A stretch of DNA of 36,503 nt from Betaproteobacteria bacterium (GCA_025361165.1 JANYAU010000039.1:1-36503); one strand, 5' to 3'. Positions 17,323 through 26,199 are shown, counted from the first letter of the stretch. The notes: a model not told the origin generated them from the letters alone. Program-made: numbers and translations.

Positions 17323-18636
17323 CTATGCGTTAGTGAAACAAGTGGCGCACTGCGTTGGATCCAGCACGGTGCCGCCAGACGGCGCCATTAGATTTGGCGC
17401 CGTAGAGTGCGTGCCGCTGTTTTGTAGAATGTGGCCGAATTCATGCGCCAGCGGGTTCGTGGCGCCCGCGGCAGTATTCGACAAGATCACGTGGTTCGCG
17501 TAACCACCGGCACAATAGGGTGGCCGGCTAAATCCAGCCGCGCCGTATCCCGAAAAAGTCTTGACTAAGAAAACCCGCATACGGCTTGAAAGTGCGTGTG
17601 CTTTGGTCGCTTCGTCATACATTTTTTTCTCTTCAGCGGTTGTGGCAGCGCAGGTAATCCCACTCGCGTTAACATCCGTGTCGCCACCCAGCCAAGATTT
17701 TGTCGTGGCCTCGGATTCTTGCGGCGGTGTCGAACCGGCTATGAAGCTTATACAACAGCTGCTAAATATTGAATTTGCCGCAGCCAGTTCACTCGCAGGA
17801 GAAAGCGATGCGCCGTGCAAGCGGACAAAATCGACTGAGACTGACTTCGTCTTCGCGGCGCAAGCGGCAGGCGGTGACTTTCCGCTTAATCCGCCGATCA
17901 CGCCACCGGCCACAGCGCCAACACCAGCGCCTACCGCAGCACCAATCGGCCCGCCGATCAGTCCGCCTATAACTGCTCCACCAACGCCGCCAATTAGCGC
18001 CCCTGCACCCGCTCTTCCCCAATCCCAACTTCTCTGAATTTTTGGGGGTGATACCCCCGCCTGCTGTTGCACCACATGCGTCAACTCATGGGCAATCAAG
18101 CGCCGCCCTTGGTGCGTCCCCGGCGCAAACCGTCCCGCGCCGAATACAACGTTTTGGCCTACGGTATAAGCCTGCGCGCTGACATCCCGCGCCGATTGTT
18201 CGGCGGCTCCGCCTGAATATATCCGCACAGTTGAAAAGTCGTGGCCGAAACGCTGCTCCATGTCTTGCCGCAGCGCTGGTTCGAGTGGTCTGCCTGAACC
18301 GGACAAAACGCGATCGACACTGGCGGGTGCGATACCTGTATCTCGCGAGTGTCCGGTGAAGCGCTGAATGCGCGGTGCGATACTGCTGACTGCGGCATGT
18401 TCCGGCGCTGCCAGTACCTGATCGGCAACACGGTCTGCTTCCATTTCCAGCGGGTCGTTACTCGCGCCTATAGTGAGTTTGCGTTGCAGGCGCTTGCCCT
18501 GGCATTCCTCGCATATGCCGGAGACTCCTAGCGATCCACCACAGGCGCACTTGCGCTGCAAAATTCCGCGATGCGCTGGCGAGAATTTCTGCGGGCTGGA
18601 CTCTGACTTTGCGGCGGTTTTAGCTAACGCACTCAT
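17323..18636 (-). CDS. DUF4157 effector-like protein 1 with glycine zipper and C-terminal zincin
   Basis: This 437-aa protein begins with the shared leader, CACGG/CEECQGK (residues 30-47) and the DUF4157 core with HELTH at 183-187. Residues 208-252 are a glycine-zipper stretch (repeats like GGVGGAVIGGLIGG) that could insert into or cross a membrane. The C-terminal ~165 residues carry a second zinc-protease motif, AHEFGH (His 398 and 402), with a further His at 410 and a downstream NLM (Met 417) resembling a metzincin Met-turn; the H-to-third-H spacing is two residues longer than the standard HExxHxxGxxH. Eight or more cysteines in the C-terminal part may form disulfides. It overlaps the 134-aa gene by 4 bp. 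A secreted protease cargo is a reasonable inference; whether the first HExxH is catalytic is not known. Confidence 0.82.
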   Translation of the reverse strand: MSALAKTAAKSESSPQKFSPAHRGILQRKCACGGSLGVSGICEECQGKRLQRKLTIGASNDPLEMEADRVADQVLAAPEHAAVSSIAPRIQRFTGHSRDTGIAPASVDRVLSGSGRPLEPALRQDMEQRFGHDFSTVRIYSGGAAEQSARDVSAQAYTVGQNVVFGAGRFAPGTHQGRRLIAHELTHVVQQQAGVSPPKIQRSWDWGRAGAGALIGGVGGAVIGGLIGGPIGAAVGAGVGAVAGGVIGGLSGKSPPAACAAKTKSVSVDFVRLHGASLSPASELAAANSIFSSCCISFIAGSTPPQESEATTKSWLGGDTDVNASGITCAATTAEEKKMYDEATKAHALSSRMRVFLVKTFSGYGAAGFSRPPYCAGGYANHVILSNTAAGATNPLAHEFGHILQNSGTHSTAPNLMAPSGGTVLDPTQCATCFTNA

Positions 18637-19037
18637 CGCGTAGCGCCTCCCCTATTGCTTGCGTTTACGGGGTCAAACGAATTGTTGCTACTTGAACTGA
18701 TTTGCCCGATTCCGCGATAAACCGCCTCAGCAACCTGGCGTCCGATGGTTGCGGGTCTTGGCGCTGCAGTGATCAAAATGGTTCCTGCGGCTAGCTGCTC
18801 CAATTCCGCAGAGCTAGTCAGGTTTGGCGGCATCCCTTTTTCCGCCAGTAATCGTGCCAATTCCGTTTGTACCGCATTGCCGAATTGATAGCGGTCGGAC
18901 GTCGGCAATCCTTCCATCATCAATTGATCGATGTGGAATGCGATATCTTGTTGCGAGCTTTCAGCATGCGAGGAATCGTTGCCTGCACTGGGCGTGCCGG
19001 TGCCCTGTCTCATCCGCATCCGCTCACGATGATTCAT
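18633..19037 (-). CDS. Conserved-type small eCIS protein of unknown role
   Basis: This 134-aa protein has a polar, disordered first 25 residues, a helical core (IAFHIDQLMMEGLPTSDRYQ, VQTELARLLAEKGMP) and a Ser/Asn-rich tail. The phrase 'HIDQL...EGLP...R....AVQ.EL.RLLAEKG' resembles small proteins I recall next to the AAA ATPase in other eCIS loci, but I cannot name the family. It overlaps the ATPase gene and the first effector gene by 4 bp each, so it is made together with them. A cargo-loading adaptor or chaperone is a natural guess from position only. Confidence 0.65.
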   Translation of the reverse strand: MNHRERMRMRQGTGTPSAGNDSSHAESSQQDIAFHIDQLMMEGLPTSDRYQFGNAVQTELARLLAEKGMPPNLTSSAELEQLAAGTILITAAPRPATIGRQVAEAVYRGIGQISSSSNNSFDPVNASNRGGATR

Positions 19038-20998
19038 CGCCGCCCCCCGATTTCTACTGCCGTAAGTGGTCTCTCAATCTTCGCGTATTCGCCGCGCGCG
19101 GCCTGCATCAAGTGCGCCATATTCACGGCATGCCCCGACTCCGCCGCGAGAAAGGCTGCATTCATTGCTACGTTTCGGATGTTGCCACCGGGCACGTGCA
19201 AGCATGATAACTGGGTGTAATCGAGGGATTCCGTCGGGGTCTGTTTGGGGAAAACGCGCCGCCAGATTTCGGCCCGCTGCATAGCGTCGGGGAACGGGAA
19301 TTGCACCACAAAGCGGAGACGGCGCAGAAAAGCCTGGTCTAAAGCGCTCTTCATATTGGTCGTCAAAATCGCGAGCCCGCGATAGGACTCCATGCGTTGT
19401 AATAAGTAGCTGACTTCGATATTGGCGTAGCGGTCATGGCTGTCTTTGACTTCACTGCGCTTGCCGAACAAGGCGTCTGCTTCATCGAAGAGCAGAATGG
19501 CACCGCCAGCTTCGGCCGCATCGAATACCTGGCGTAGTCGGACTTCGGTTTCACCGATGTATTTGCTGACGACCCGGCTTAAGTCGATGCGATAGAGATC
19601 GAGCTTCAACTCATTGGCCAGCACCTCGGCGGCCATTGTTTTGCCGGTGCCGCTCTGCCCGGAAAACAGCGCGCTGATGCCAAGGCCACGCGAACCCATG
19701 CCGGCGAAACCCCAGTCTTCGTAAACCTTGGCCCGCTGGCGCACGTGAACGGCGATATTGCGCAACACTTGCTTCTCTGCATCGGGCAGCACCAGGTCGT
19801 CCCAAGCCGCGCCAGGAATAATCTGCTGCGCCAGATCGTTCATCTGCGTCCGCGCGTGGGAGCGACAGCTTTCCCACAGCACACTGCCTAGATCAGCATC
19901 GGCGTGTTCCGATTGCAGCGCTTGGATGCATGCCGTTTGAATTGCTTCCGCATCTAGACTAAATTGCGCGCCTAATATTTTCAGTTGGCCATTGAGGCGC
20001 TCGGCATCTATCCCCAATGAATGACGCCACAGGGCGCGTTGTTCTTCAGCAGTCGGTTTATTGATGTCCATTAAGATCGAAGATCTACGCGAAGCCGTCC
20101 TTCGCGCCCGACTGCTGAAGAACAACGGCCCTTGAATCTTATCGAGCAAGCGCGTCAGCGCCGCTTCGCGCCCGGTATCACCGGATTCTACGTCGCTGCT
20201 TTCGATGAGTAATACGCAATCGCCGAGAACGGCTTCCCGCTGCCAAAGCCGGGCGAACGCATCCAACTCAGCCGCCTGTTGCGGCAACGCATGTGCCGGT
20301 AGCAGATACAAACCCAAACCAAGCTGAGAGCAAGCCGCCGCGGCGACAGCGCGTTTCGGCTGCGCATCGTCGCCACAGAGCTGGATCAGGTGCGTGCCGT
20401 TCGTTGGCGATGACCAGGCGTGGGTGATCGCTTCCACCTGAGTTTGCTGTGAACTGGGCAGCTCCCCCGGCGCTGGCACGAACTCAACCATCGCAGCTAA
20501 ACGCTCATCTAAGTAAGACACGCCTGCAAGAAAATGCAGCACTCGCTCGTCTATGCGCAAAGGACTCCCCGTAAGCGTTTCGCCACTGCCGACCTCAATG
20601 AGCCGCCAACGGCGTAGCGGCGCCATGGGAGAAAGCGCACTCCAGTGTGGCGAGGCGAGGGCTGCCAGCGCCAAGCTGAAGGTGGGTAGCTGCTTACGCG
20701 ATTCTTTCTGGGCGGCGGCTACGACACGCGCAAAATCAGAATCCAACTCGACGCCAGCACAAAGCAATAAGACGTCGCGCTCGAATGGCGAAAGACCGAA
20801 GACTGCGCAAAGCCGCATGAGCGCGGGGGGCGCTTCGACGCCATCGATCTGAACAAGATCCGGCTCGACTAGGGTTTTGCCGGGGTTTTCCATGCCGCCG
20901 GAATCGTCAACTCTGCGCGCCACTTGATCGCGTACCGATTCGATCGCGTGGCTCAGGTAGCGTTGGTTAGCTTCGCTCCAGGACAGGGTCGTGTTCAT
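19034..20998 (-). CDS. eCIS AAA+ ATPase (Pvc15/Afp15-like)
   Basis: In this 654-aa protein the C-terminal half is a single AAA+ module: Walker A GQSGTGKT at about residues 443-450, Walker B LLFDEADALFGKR at about 498-510, sensor-1 LTTN, an arginine pair FLRRLRF and a sensor-2-like GGNIRNVAMNAAF. The N-terminal ~400 residues are the helical, Pvc15-type region, including a degenerate second nucleotide-fold-like segment (VLLIESSD). In Afp and PVC this ATPase is needed for particle assembly or cargo loading. It lies directly after the terminator-like gene (4-bp overlap) and before the 134-aa protein and effectors, which agrees with a role in loading. It is among the most secure markers that this is an eCIS. 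Confidence 0.92.
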   Translation of the reverse strand: MNTTLSWSEANQRYLSHAIESVRDQVARRVDDSGGMENPGKTLVEPDLVQIDGVEAPPALMRLCAVFGLSPFERDVLLLCAGVELDSDFARVVAAAQKESRKQLPTFSLALAALASPHWSALSPMAPLRRWRLIEVGSGETLTGSPLRIDERVLHFLAGVSYLDERLAAMVEFVPAPGELPSSQQTQVEAITHAWSSPTNGTHLIQLCGDDAQPKRAVAAAACSQLGLGLYLLPAHALPQQAAELDAFARLWQREAVLGDCVLLIESSDVESGDTGREAALTRLLDKIQGPLFFSSRARRTASRRSSILMDINKPTAEEQRALWRHSLGIDAERLNGQLKILGAQFSLDAEAIQTACIQALQSEHADADLGSVLWESCRSHARTQMNDLAQQIIPGAAWDDLVLPDAEKQVLRNIAVHVRQRAKVYEDWGFAGMGSRGLGISALFSGQSGTGKTMAAEVLANELKLDLYRIDLSRVVSKYIGETEVRLRQVFDAAEAGGAILLFDEADALFGKRSEVKDSHDRYANIEVSYLLQRMESYRGLAILTTNMKSALDQAFLRRLRFVVQFPFPDAMQRAEIWRRVFPKQTPTESLDYTQLSCLHVPGGNIRNVAMNAAFLAAESGHAVNMAHLMQAARGEYAKIERPLTAVEIGGRR

Positions 20999-22224
20999 GG
21001 CATACTCACCTTTGGCCCGAAGTTGATATTGGCGGGATCGAGTTCCAGCGGACTCGCAGCGCCATCAATCTGAACCCGAATAAAGTATTCTCCGGCGGCC
21101 ACATCCGGCGTGGCGAGCGTCACCGAAGAGGCGTCGGAGGAACGCGCCGGGGCCCCAAAGCTGTAGGCAAGCGAAGTCCCCGCCGGGGTGCTGTTCAGCA
21201 GCAACACGAAGCGCTGGTGCGCTCCCACGGTGACATCGACATCCACTTTGAGCGCGGGAAGCGGCGGACCGCCAAGGGGATCGGGAACGGTTGTTTGCGT
21301 TACGGGTAACTTGATGCGCGGCATCAACACGAACGTCGCCACGTTCGACTCGAAGCCGGGGTGCTGCTTTGGTGGCGTGCCGAGCGCCAGCTTTTGGATG
21401 ACCTGCAAGGCCTGCACGCCGGCTTGCGCACCTAGCGGCACGGGGAACGTGATCTGCGTATCGGTGACCGTTTGCGGCGCGAACTCCACCCCGTTCAGAA
21501 GCATCTTGGTATCGTCGCTCTTGAACTGCTTGCCCTTGATCAGCAACACGCTATTGGAGAAGATCGGTTCTGTATCGCCAGCCTGCGACACAATGCTATC
21601 GATCCGGGGTTGCCGGAAGGTTTGGACGTAAAGATTTCTTTCCTTGACCGGCAATGCCTGCACCGGCGCATCGTCGGTCTCGATCAGAATGGCGCTGGCT
21701 TCGTATGCAACCGACAGCACATAGGGAATCTGGAGAAACGTCGACCATAGCTTTGACAGCTCTTCCAAAGACAAACTCATGGGAGTAAAGCGCACCAGAT
21801 CGAACTGATCCGCGAGGTTCGAGCTGCGCAACTCCGGCCTTGACGCAACGGTGCCTTGAATCTGCTGGGTCGTCAGTGCCGGTTGCGTATGGAGCTGTCG
21901 CACCGTCGCCCCAAGCAATAGATGCGGCTCCAGCTTTTTGTCGTCACCGAAGAAGCTTAGTAAATAGCGTAGAACCAGCGCAGCCTGCGGACGCTGCATA
22001 AGTTGCCCATCGGAGCGGCGGGTCGGCAAATCCGCGTTCCGATACGCCTGATTAGGCATGACCTGATAGAGAAATATGCTAATGCCCGCGCCGCCCTGAG
22101 AAAACGCGGCGGGATCCGGACGCGTAGTCGTAACGACCGCACTGCTCAAAACATCCTGTGCAATAGGTTGCAACATGTTATGCAAGGTGCCGGTCACGGT
22201 TGCAATGGCCAAATAGTTGCTCAT
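20995..22224 (-). CDS. DUF4255 / Pvc16-like tail terminator
   Basis: The N-terminal ~200 of 409 residues (GTLHNMLQPI, ISIFLYQVMPNQAYRNADLPTRRSDG, ALVLRYLLSFFGDDKKLEPHLLLGA) are the DUF4255/Pvc16 N-domain that caps tube and sheath at the distal end. The C-terminal half contains two beta-sandwich-like domains (LLIKGKQFKSDDTKMLLNGVEF resembles an IPT/TIG domain; the last has AAGEYFIRVQIDGA), making it longer than a plain terminator. They may decorate the cap. It overlaps neighbours on both sides by 4 bp. Confidence 0.88.
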   Translation of the reverse strand: MSNYLAIATVTGTLHNMLQPIAQDVLSSAVVTTTRPDPAAFSQGGAGISIFLYQVMPNQAYRNADLPTRRSDGQLMQRPQAALVLRYLLSFFGDDKKLEPHLLLGATVRQLHTQPALTTQQIQGTVASRPELRSSNLADQFDLVRFTPMSLSLEELSKLWSTFLQIPYVLSVAYEASAILIETDDAPVQALPVKERNLYVQTFRQPRIDSIVSQAGDTEPIFSNSVLLIKGKQFKSDDTKMLLNGVEFAPQTVTDTQITFPVPLGAQAGVQALQVIQKLALGTPPKQHPGFESNVATFVLMPRIKLPVTQTTVPDPLGGPPLPALKVDVDVTVGAHQRFVLLLNSTPAGTSLAYSFGAPARSSDASSVTLATPDVAAGEYFIRVQIDGAASPLELDPANINFGPKVSMP

Positions 22225-22910
22225 CGGCGACCCCGGTTGCGCTCTTTTAGATACTCATCAAGTGACTGATTCGAGGTGGTTATTTTTTCAGGTAAGCGCT
22301 GGATAGGAACCGGCTGCGGTGCGATGGCGTGCACTTCTACTCTGCCGATCGTGACGTGCACGGCGGGGGCTGGTGCTTCCATGCGAGTGGTCGTCTCGGT
22401 TCTTGGAACCACAGTGCTGGCGGCGACGCGCGTTTGGGGTGAAATCGCCATGGCAACGGCAGGCGCGGTGGATTGTATGCGTCGCGGTGATGGCTCGCGC
22501 TTGCCCTGAAAGCTTTGCGCTTCAGAATTGTGTGCATCTAAACTTTGCGCTTTCGGGAGTTTGGGCAACGGCGTAATGTCCTCTTCATCCAGGACTGATT
22601 CGCGCGCCCGTTGTCTCTGGTGTGGAGGCGTAAGCACAGGCCCCGTTGGACGCGGCGCGATCTTCATGTTTGCCGCCGGGGCCAACTGTTTCACCTCTGG
22701 TTGAGCTTCTGATGGCTGATGCTCCGTGCCGCGCAATGCGTTATGGGGGGTAACTGGTGCTGCGATGAGCGATTCTTCGCTCTCAAGTGATGGTCTTGGA
22801 TTGGTGTCAATAACGACCACTGGGCCGAACACTGATGTGGTGTCGGGACGAATGTCAGGCCGAACTCCGAGCGCTTGTCCCACAAGGTGCGCCAGAAAAT
22901 CCGCCATCAT
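22221..22910 (-). CDS. Proline-rich, mostly disordered eCIS protein
   Basis: I do not recognise this 229-aa protein. Only the ends look ordered: a hydrophobic N-terminus (MADFLAHLVGQALGVRP) and a short helical C-terminus (SLDEYLKERNRG). The middle ~170 residues are rich in Pro, Ala, Gln, Thr and Glu with no hydrophobic core, predicted to be disordered. It overlaps the zinc-knuckle gene and the terminator gene by 4 bp each. Such an end-anchored flexible linker could be a scaffold or a short length gauge, but nothing in the sequence proves this. The first two codons are both ATG, so the start may be either. Confidence 0.7.
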   Translation of the reverse strand: MMADFLAHLVGQALGVRPDIRPDTTSVFGPVVVIDTNPRPSLESEESLIAAPVTPHNALRGTEHQPSEAQPEVKQLAPAANMKIAPRPTGPVLTPPHQRQRARESVLDEEDITPLPKLPKAQSLDAHNSEAQSFQGKREPSPRRIQSTAPAVAMAISPQTRVAASTVVPRTETTTRMEAPAPAVHVTIGRVEVHAIAPQPVPIQRLPEKITTSNQSLDEYLKERNRGRR

Positions 22911-23635
22911 TGCACCATGCCAAGATAGAACTGACGTCTGGCATCGCTCATCGCCAGAATGTCCGCCTCACTCCAGCCGTAGTTCCAAGCTAATGTGTGC
23001 ACTTCTCCTAGAAGCTGCTTGGCTCGTACGCTGATCTCCGCCCACAGGAACGATGCAATATCAAATGTTGCCAACCAAGAGCCATCGCATTCAGGGCAGT
23101 GAAGATCGAGCGCAATGTTGGCTTGGTTATCTGCTTTAGCGAGCTGTGTCGACAATGCCTGCATGACTTCCTCGGGAAGGTCGCCAATATCCATTCGGAT
23201 ACCCCCTCGCGTTGCCTCGATGACACAGCGCTCTGCAAGTTTGCGGCGCGCGATGTGCACGTCCCCGCTACCGGCGACCGCAGCTAGATCATTACTATTG
23301 AGCAGCCTGAATTGCAGTGAGATGCCATTCACGGTGAACCGTAACGGCAACGCGTCCTCTCGGTCCGGCTCATGCAATTGGTTCGCATCGAGCGCGAACT
23401 CGATCGCAGTTCCACAGTGCGGACATTCCGTAACGCTCTCAAGCGTTGCGCCGAAAAGACATTCGCGCAGGGTGAGCAACCCCCTGTCGCGCGCTCCAAT
23501 ACTCAGTGTGGTGAGATTGTCCCCTAGCTCAACCGGGCGAACTTTTTCAAGTAGGGACAGCGCGCGGGCAAACGGTGGAAGCGCGGCACCGCGTTCCCAA
23601 ATGCGAACTATCTCAACCGTCGAAATCGTTTCCAT
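22907..23635 (-). CDS. Zinc-knuckle baseplate/tail assembly protein
   Basis: This 242-aa protein has CPHC at residues 71-74 and CPEC at 180-183, a likely split zinc site holding two halves together. The intervening region has RYTVNGISLQFRLLNSNDLAAV-like strands and helices. The C-terminus (LHTLAWNYGWSEADILAMSDARRQFYL) is the kind of motif I associate with T4 gp26-like or tail assembly chaperone proteins encoded right after tube genes in contractile systems. It starts 9 bp after the tube gene with only a weak ribosome site, so translation may depend on coupling. Role in hub or tube assembly is inferred from order and motif. Confidence 0.75.
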   Translation of the reverse strand: METISTVEIVRIWERGAALPPFARALSLLEKVRPVELGDNLTTLSIGARDRGLLTLRECLFGATLESVTECPHCGTAIEFALDANQLHEPDREDALPLRFTVNGISLQFRLLNSNDLAAVAGSGDVHIARRKLAERCVIEATRGGIRMDIGDLPEEVMQALSTQLAKADNQANIALDLHCPECDGSWLATFDIASFLWAEISVRAKQLLGEVHTLAWNYGWSEADILAMSDARRQFYLGMVQ

Positions 23636-23644
23636 CGGCTAGCT

Positions 23645-24166
23645 TTAGCCAACGTTGAGGGTCTGTTCGCTGGGCTCCGGCACTTCGATGTCCTGCACCC
23701 ACCCCTCGTTTTCTAGCTTGATATGCCGCAACGCAATTGCGTTGGCACTGGCATCTAGGTCCGGCAGCGCTTGATATTCAGAGACCCAACAGCGAAAAAC
23801 TTTGTAGGCCAGAGCTAGTTGCCCCGCCTCGTTGTAGACTTCAATGATGATGTCTTTGCGGAAATCCTTGAGCGAAACTTCTGCCCCGAGCCCGGCACCA
23901 AAATTCCATACCTTGGAAGCCCATTGGCTGAATTCCTTGTCGTGTGTAACACCCTGTTCGAGAGTGATCGCCTCATACTTGGTTTTTCCCGGCGACTTGC
24001 GGCTCGTGCTCGGATCTCCGCCTTCCCGGAACTCGACCACATCAGTGGTACGCTTCAGCGCCCCTACTTTGTTGACACCTGCAATGTACCGTCCATCCCA
24101 CTTGACTCGGAACTTGAAATTTTTGTACGGATCGAATCGTTGCGCATTTACAGAAAACTGGGCCAT
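23645..24166 (-). CDS. Inner tube protein (Afp1/5, gp19-like)
   Basis: This 173-aa protein is the typical length of gp19-like tube proteins. It contains DPYKNFKFRVKWDGRYIAGV, the family's 'F.V..D....VS/GF..V.GL' equivalent, then FREGGDPSTSRKSPGKTKYE and ITLEQGVTHDKEFSQW, and a C-terminal WVSEYQALPDLDASANAIA. Hexamers of it stack to form the inner tube that carries cargo. Afp and PVC have two tube paralogues, and only this one occurs here. It starts 9 bp after the sheath gene with a GGAG ribosome site. Confidence 0.93.
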   Translation of the reverse strand: MAQFSVNAQRFDPYKNFKFRVKWDGRYIAGVNKVGALKRTTDVVEFREGGDPSTSRKSPGKTKYEAITLEQGVTHDKEFSQWASKVWNFGAGLGAEVSLKDFRKDIIIEVYNEAGQLALAYKVFRCWVSEYQALPDLDASANAIALRHIKLENEGWVQDIEVPEPSEQTLNVG

Positions 24167-24175
24167 CTCCGTCTC

Positions 24176-26170
24176 CTAGGTCTGAATTTGTCCAGCCATC
24201 TGCTGGATCTTGATCACTACGAATTCTGCAGGCTTCAATGGTGCAAAACCCACAATGATGTTGACGACGCCGCGATTGATATCATCCTGCGTGGTGGTCT
24301 CGCTGTTGCACTTTACGAAATAGGCCTTTTGCGGGGTGTTCCCCTGAAAGGCCCCCTGCAAAAACAGCGTATGCATAAAGGCGCCGAGGTTGAGCCGGAT
24401 CTGCGACCAAAGCGGTTCGTCGTTAGGCTCGAAAACAACCCACTTGGTGCCGCGATAGAGGCTCTCTTCTAGGAATAAAGCCAAGCGTCTTACGGGAATA
24501 TATTTCCACTCGCTCGCCGCAGCGTCTGCCCCAGCAATCGTCCGCGCACCCCAGGCGACCGGCCCATAGGTGGGGAAGATGCGGAAGCAATTGAGGCCGA
24601 GCGGATTGAGCGCTCCATTCTCACTATCCGTAAGCTTGTACACCATGCCCTGCACTCCATCCAGGTTTGCATCCACCCCTGCTGGAGCCTTCCATACCCC
24701 TCTTGCGCTATCGGTTCGGGCGTACAACTTGGCTACCACGCCGCAGGGCGCGAATGTGCGTAGCTGTAGATTGTTGAGCGGGTCAGGCAATTTGATTCGC
24801 GGGAAGTAGGCCGCAGCATTTCCGTTCGGATCGTGAACCGTCAATTGGGAGGAAATCCAGTCCGTGGCCTTGTCGACATCGCTGACCTCAGGTGGCGGAT
24901 CAATGATCAAAAACGCCCTGCGTGATTTGCAATAGGTAAGCGCGGCAGCAAATATGGAATTCTGATCACTCGGGAAGGTCAGATCAGATTTTGTCGGATC
25001 ACTCACTTTGGCGCGAGTTGCGTCTGGAATGCAAAGAATGTTGAAGAGGTCGACTTTATCCAGCGCAGACAGCCCAGCAACGAGATCAGTCGCAGTCGGC
25101 AGCGCAGTTCCGTCCACCGCGGTGGAGCGGGCGCCTTCTGCGAACATGGGAAGACCTCGAGATGTGTTGAACCAGTAGTGCGCAATATTATTTGTTGCAG
25201 TTGATAACTTCAGGACACTGTCAGCATCATCAGTGTTGACGTCCACTACCCCTTTTGCGAACGTGAGTACTGCATCACTTGCATTTGGGATGGACGCAAT
25301 AACTCGCACCGCAATACCTGTTGCCGTAGTTGCGGGAATACAACTTACTTTGGCTTCAGGAATGATGGCTTGAATAGCAGTATTTATTTTACGCTCTAGC
25401 AACCGGCATACACCGAGTACTGATGTTGGTATCGGCTCATCTTTTGCAAGAAACTGCACTGAAACGCCGCTGATTGCGGGTACGATAGGCAAATCACTTG
25501 AGATCTTAATCGCAAGATTTTTGGCGTTGATAATTCCGGTGGGCTTGCCCGTTGAATCGAGCGCCAGATCGCCACCAACTGTTCCACTTTGCGCCGGGCG
25601 ATTGCTTCCGAGGACCTTGACTGAAACGATTCTTGAGCCGTTATCTTCATCGTTTACAACCGCTTCAATATAGTTAGCCTTCTTATTGTCCATTGTCACC
25701 GGCCCAAAGGTTTCTGTCGCGCCGGTGCTTGCATTACTGATCGTTAAGTTGAACCCCGTGGTATCGGTGGGTAGGATGCCATCGTAGTCAATATCGATCA
25801 CTAGCAAGTTTCCCAAGGTCCCCTTGCTCAGGGCAAATATCTGCAATACATCTGCACCTCCACTCGCCTTATCTCGCAATTTCATTGATGCTATGGTGGA
25901 TCCGCTCTTCGGGACGCGAACGACGTAGGCATCTGAGCCCCCGTTCTGAAAGAACTGTTGAACTGCATAACTCAACTCGCTATCGGAAGCAAGGCCGCCA
26001 AAACTGCGCTCATAGTCGGAGAAACTGAATATCCGCTTGGCACGATTGTCCAGCCCGCTTTTGGTGTAGCCCACGAAGGCGGCGATCGACGTTGCTACAC
26101 CACTAATGGTATGAACGCCGCTGGAAATTTCCTCGATGTACACCCCTGGATACGTCAACGTGCTCGGCAT
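24176..26170 (-). CDS. Contractile sheath protein
   Basis: This 664-aa protein begins with the sheath signature TYPGVYIEEISSGVHTISGVATS and ends with the conserved C-domain (WGARTIAG...WKYIPVRRLALFLEESLYRGTKWVVFEPNDEPLW, then INIIVGFAPLKPAEFVVIKI-like). A long middle region (about 90-340) carries extra Val/Thr/Ile-rich strands, likely the surface-exposed insertion domain. Contraction of this layer drives the tube. Only one sheath gene is present, where Afp and PVC encode three. A strong ribosome site (AAGGAG) and the second position in the operon fit high expression. Confidence 0.95.
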   Translation of the reverse strand: MPSTLTYPGVYIEEISSGVHTISGVATSIAAFVGYTKSGLDNRAKRIFSFSDYERSFGGLASDSELSYAVQQFFQNGGSDAYVVRVPKSGSTIASMKLRDKASGGADVLQIFALSKGTLGNLLVIDIDYDGILPTDTTGFNLTISNASTGATETFGPVTMDNKKANYIEAVVNDEDNGSRIVSVKVLGSNRPAQSGTVGGDLALDSTGKPTGIINAKNLAIKISSDLPIVPAISGVSVQFLAKDEPIPTSVLGVCRLLERKINTAIQAIIPEAKVSCIPATTATGIAVRVIASIPNASDAVLTFAKGVVDVNTDDADSVLKLSTATNNIAHYWFNTSRGLPMFAEGARSTAVDGTALPTATDLVAGLSALDKVDLFNILCIPDATRAKVSDPTKSDLTFPSDQNSIFAAALTYCKSRRAFLIIDPPPEVSDVDKATDWISSQLTVHDPNGNAAAYFPRIKLPDPLNNLQLRTFAPCGVVAKLYARTDSARGVWKAPAGVDANLDGVQGMVYKLTDSENGALNPLGLNCFRIFPTYGPVAWGARTIAGADAAASEWKYIPVRRLALFLEESLYRGTKWVVFEPNDEPLWSQIRLNLGAFMHTLFLQGAFQGNTPQKAYFVKCNSETTTQDDINRGVVNIIVGFAPLKPAEFVVIKIQQMAGQIQT

Positions 26171-26199
26171 ATTTTCTCCTTCAGCTTGGTCAAGTTCAT

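Noticed and set aside
17323-18636. HELTH in the DUF4157 core as proof of protease activity
   Set aside because: The same motif occurs in all three paralogues and may be structural; activity is not shown by sequence.
11944-26170. A type VI secretion system
   Set aside because: There are no TssJLM membrane complex genes and no ClpV or TssBC pair. The sheath is a single long protein.
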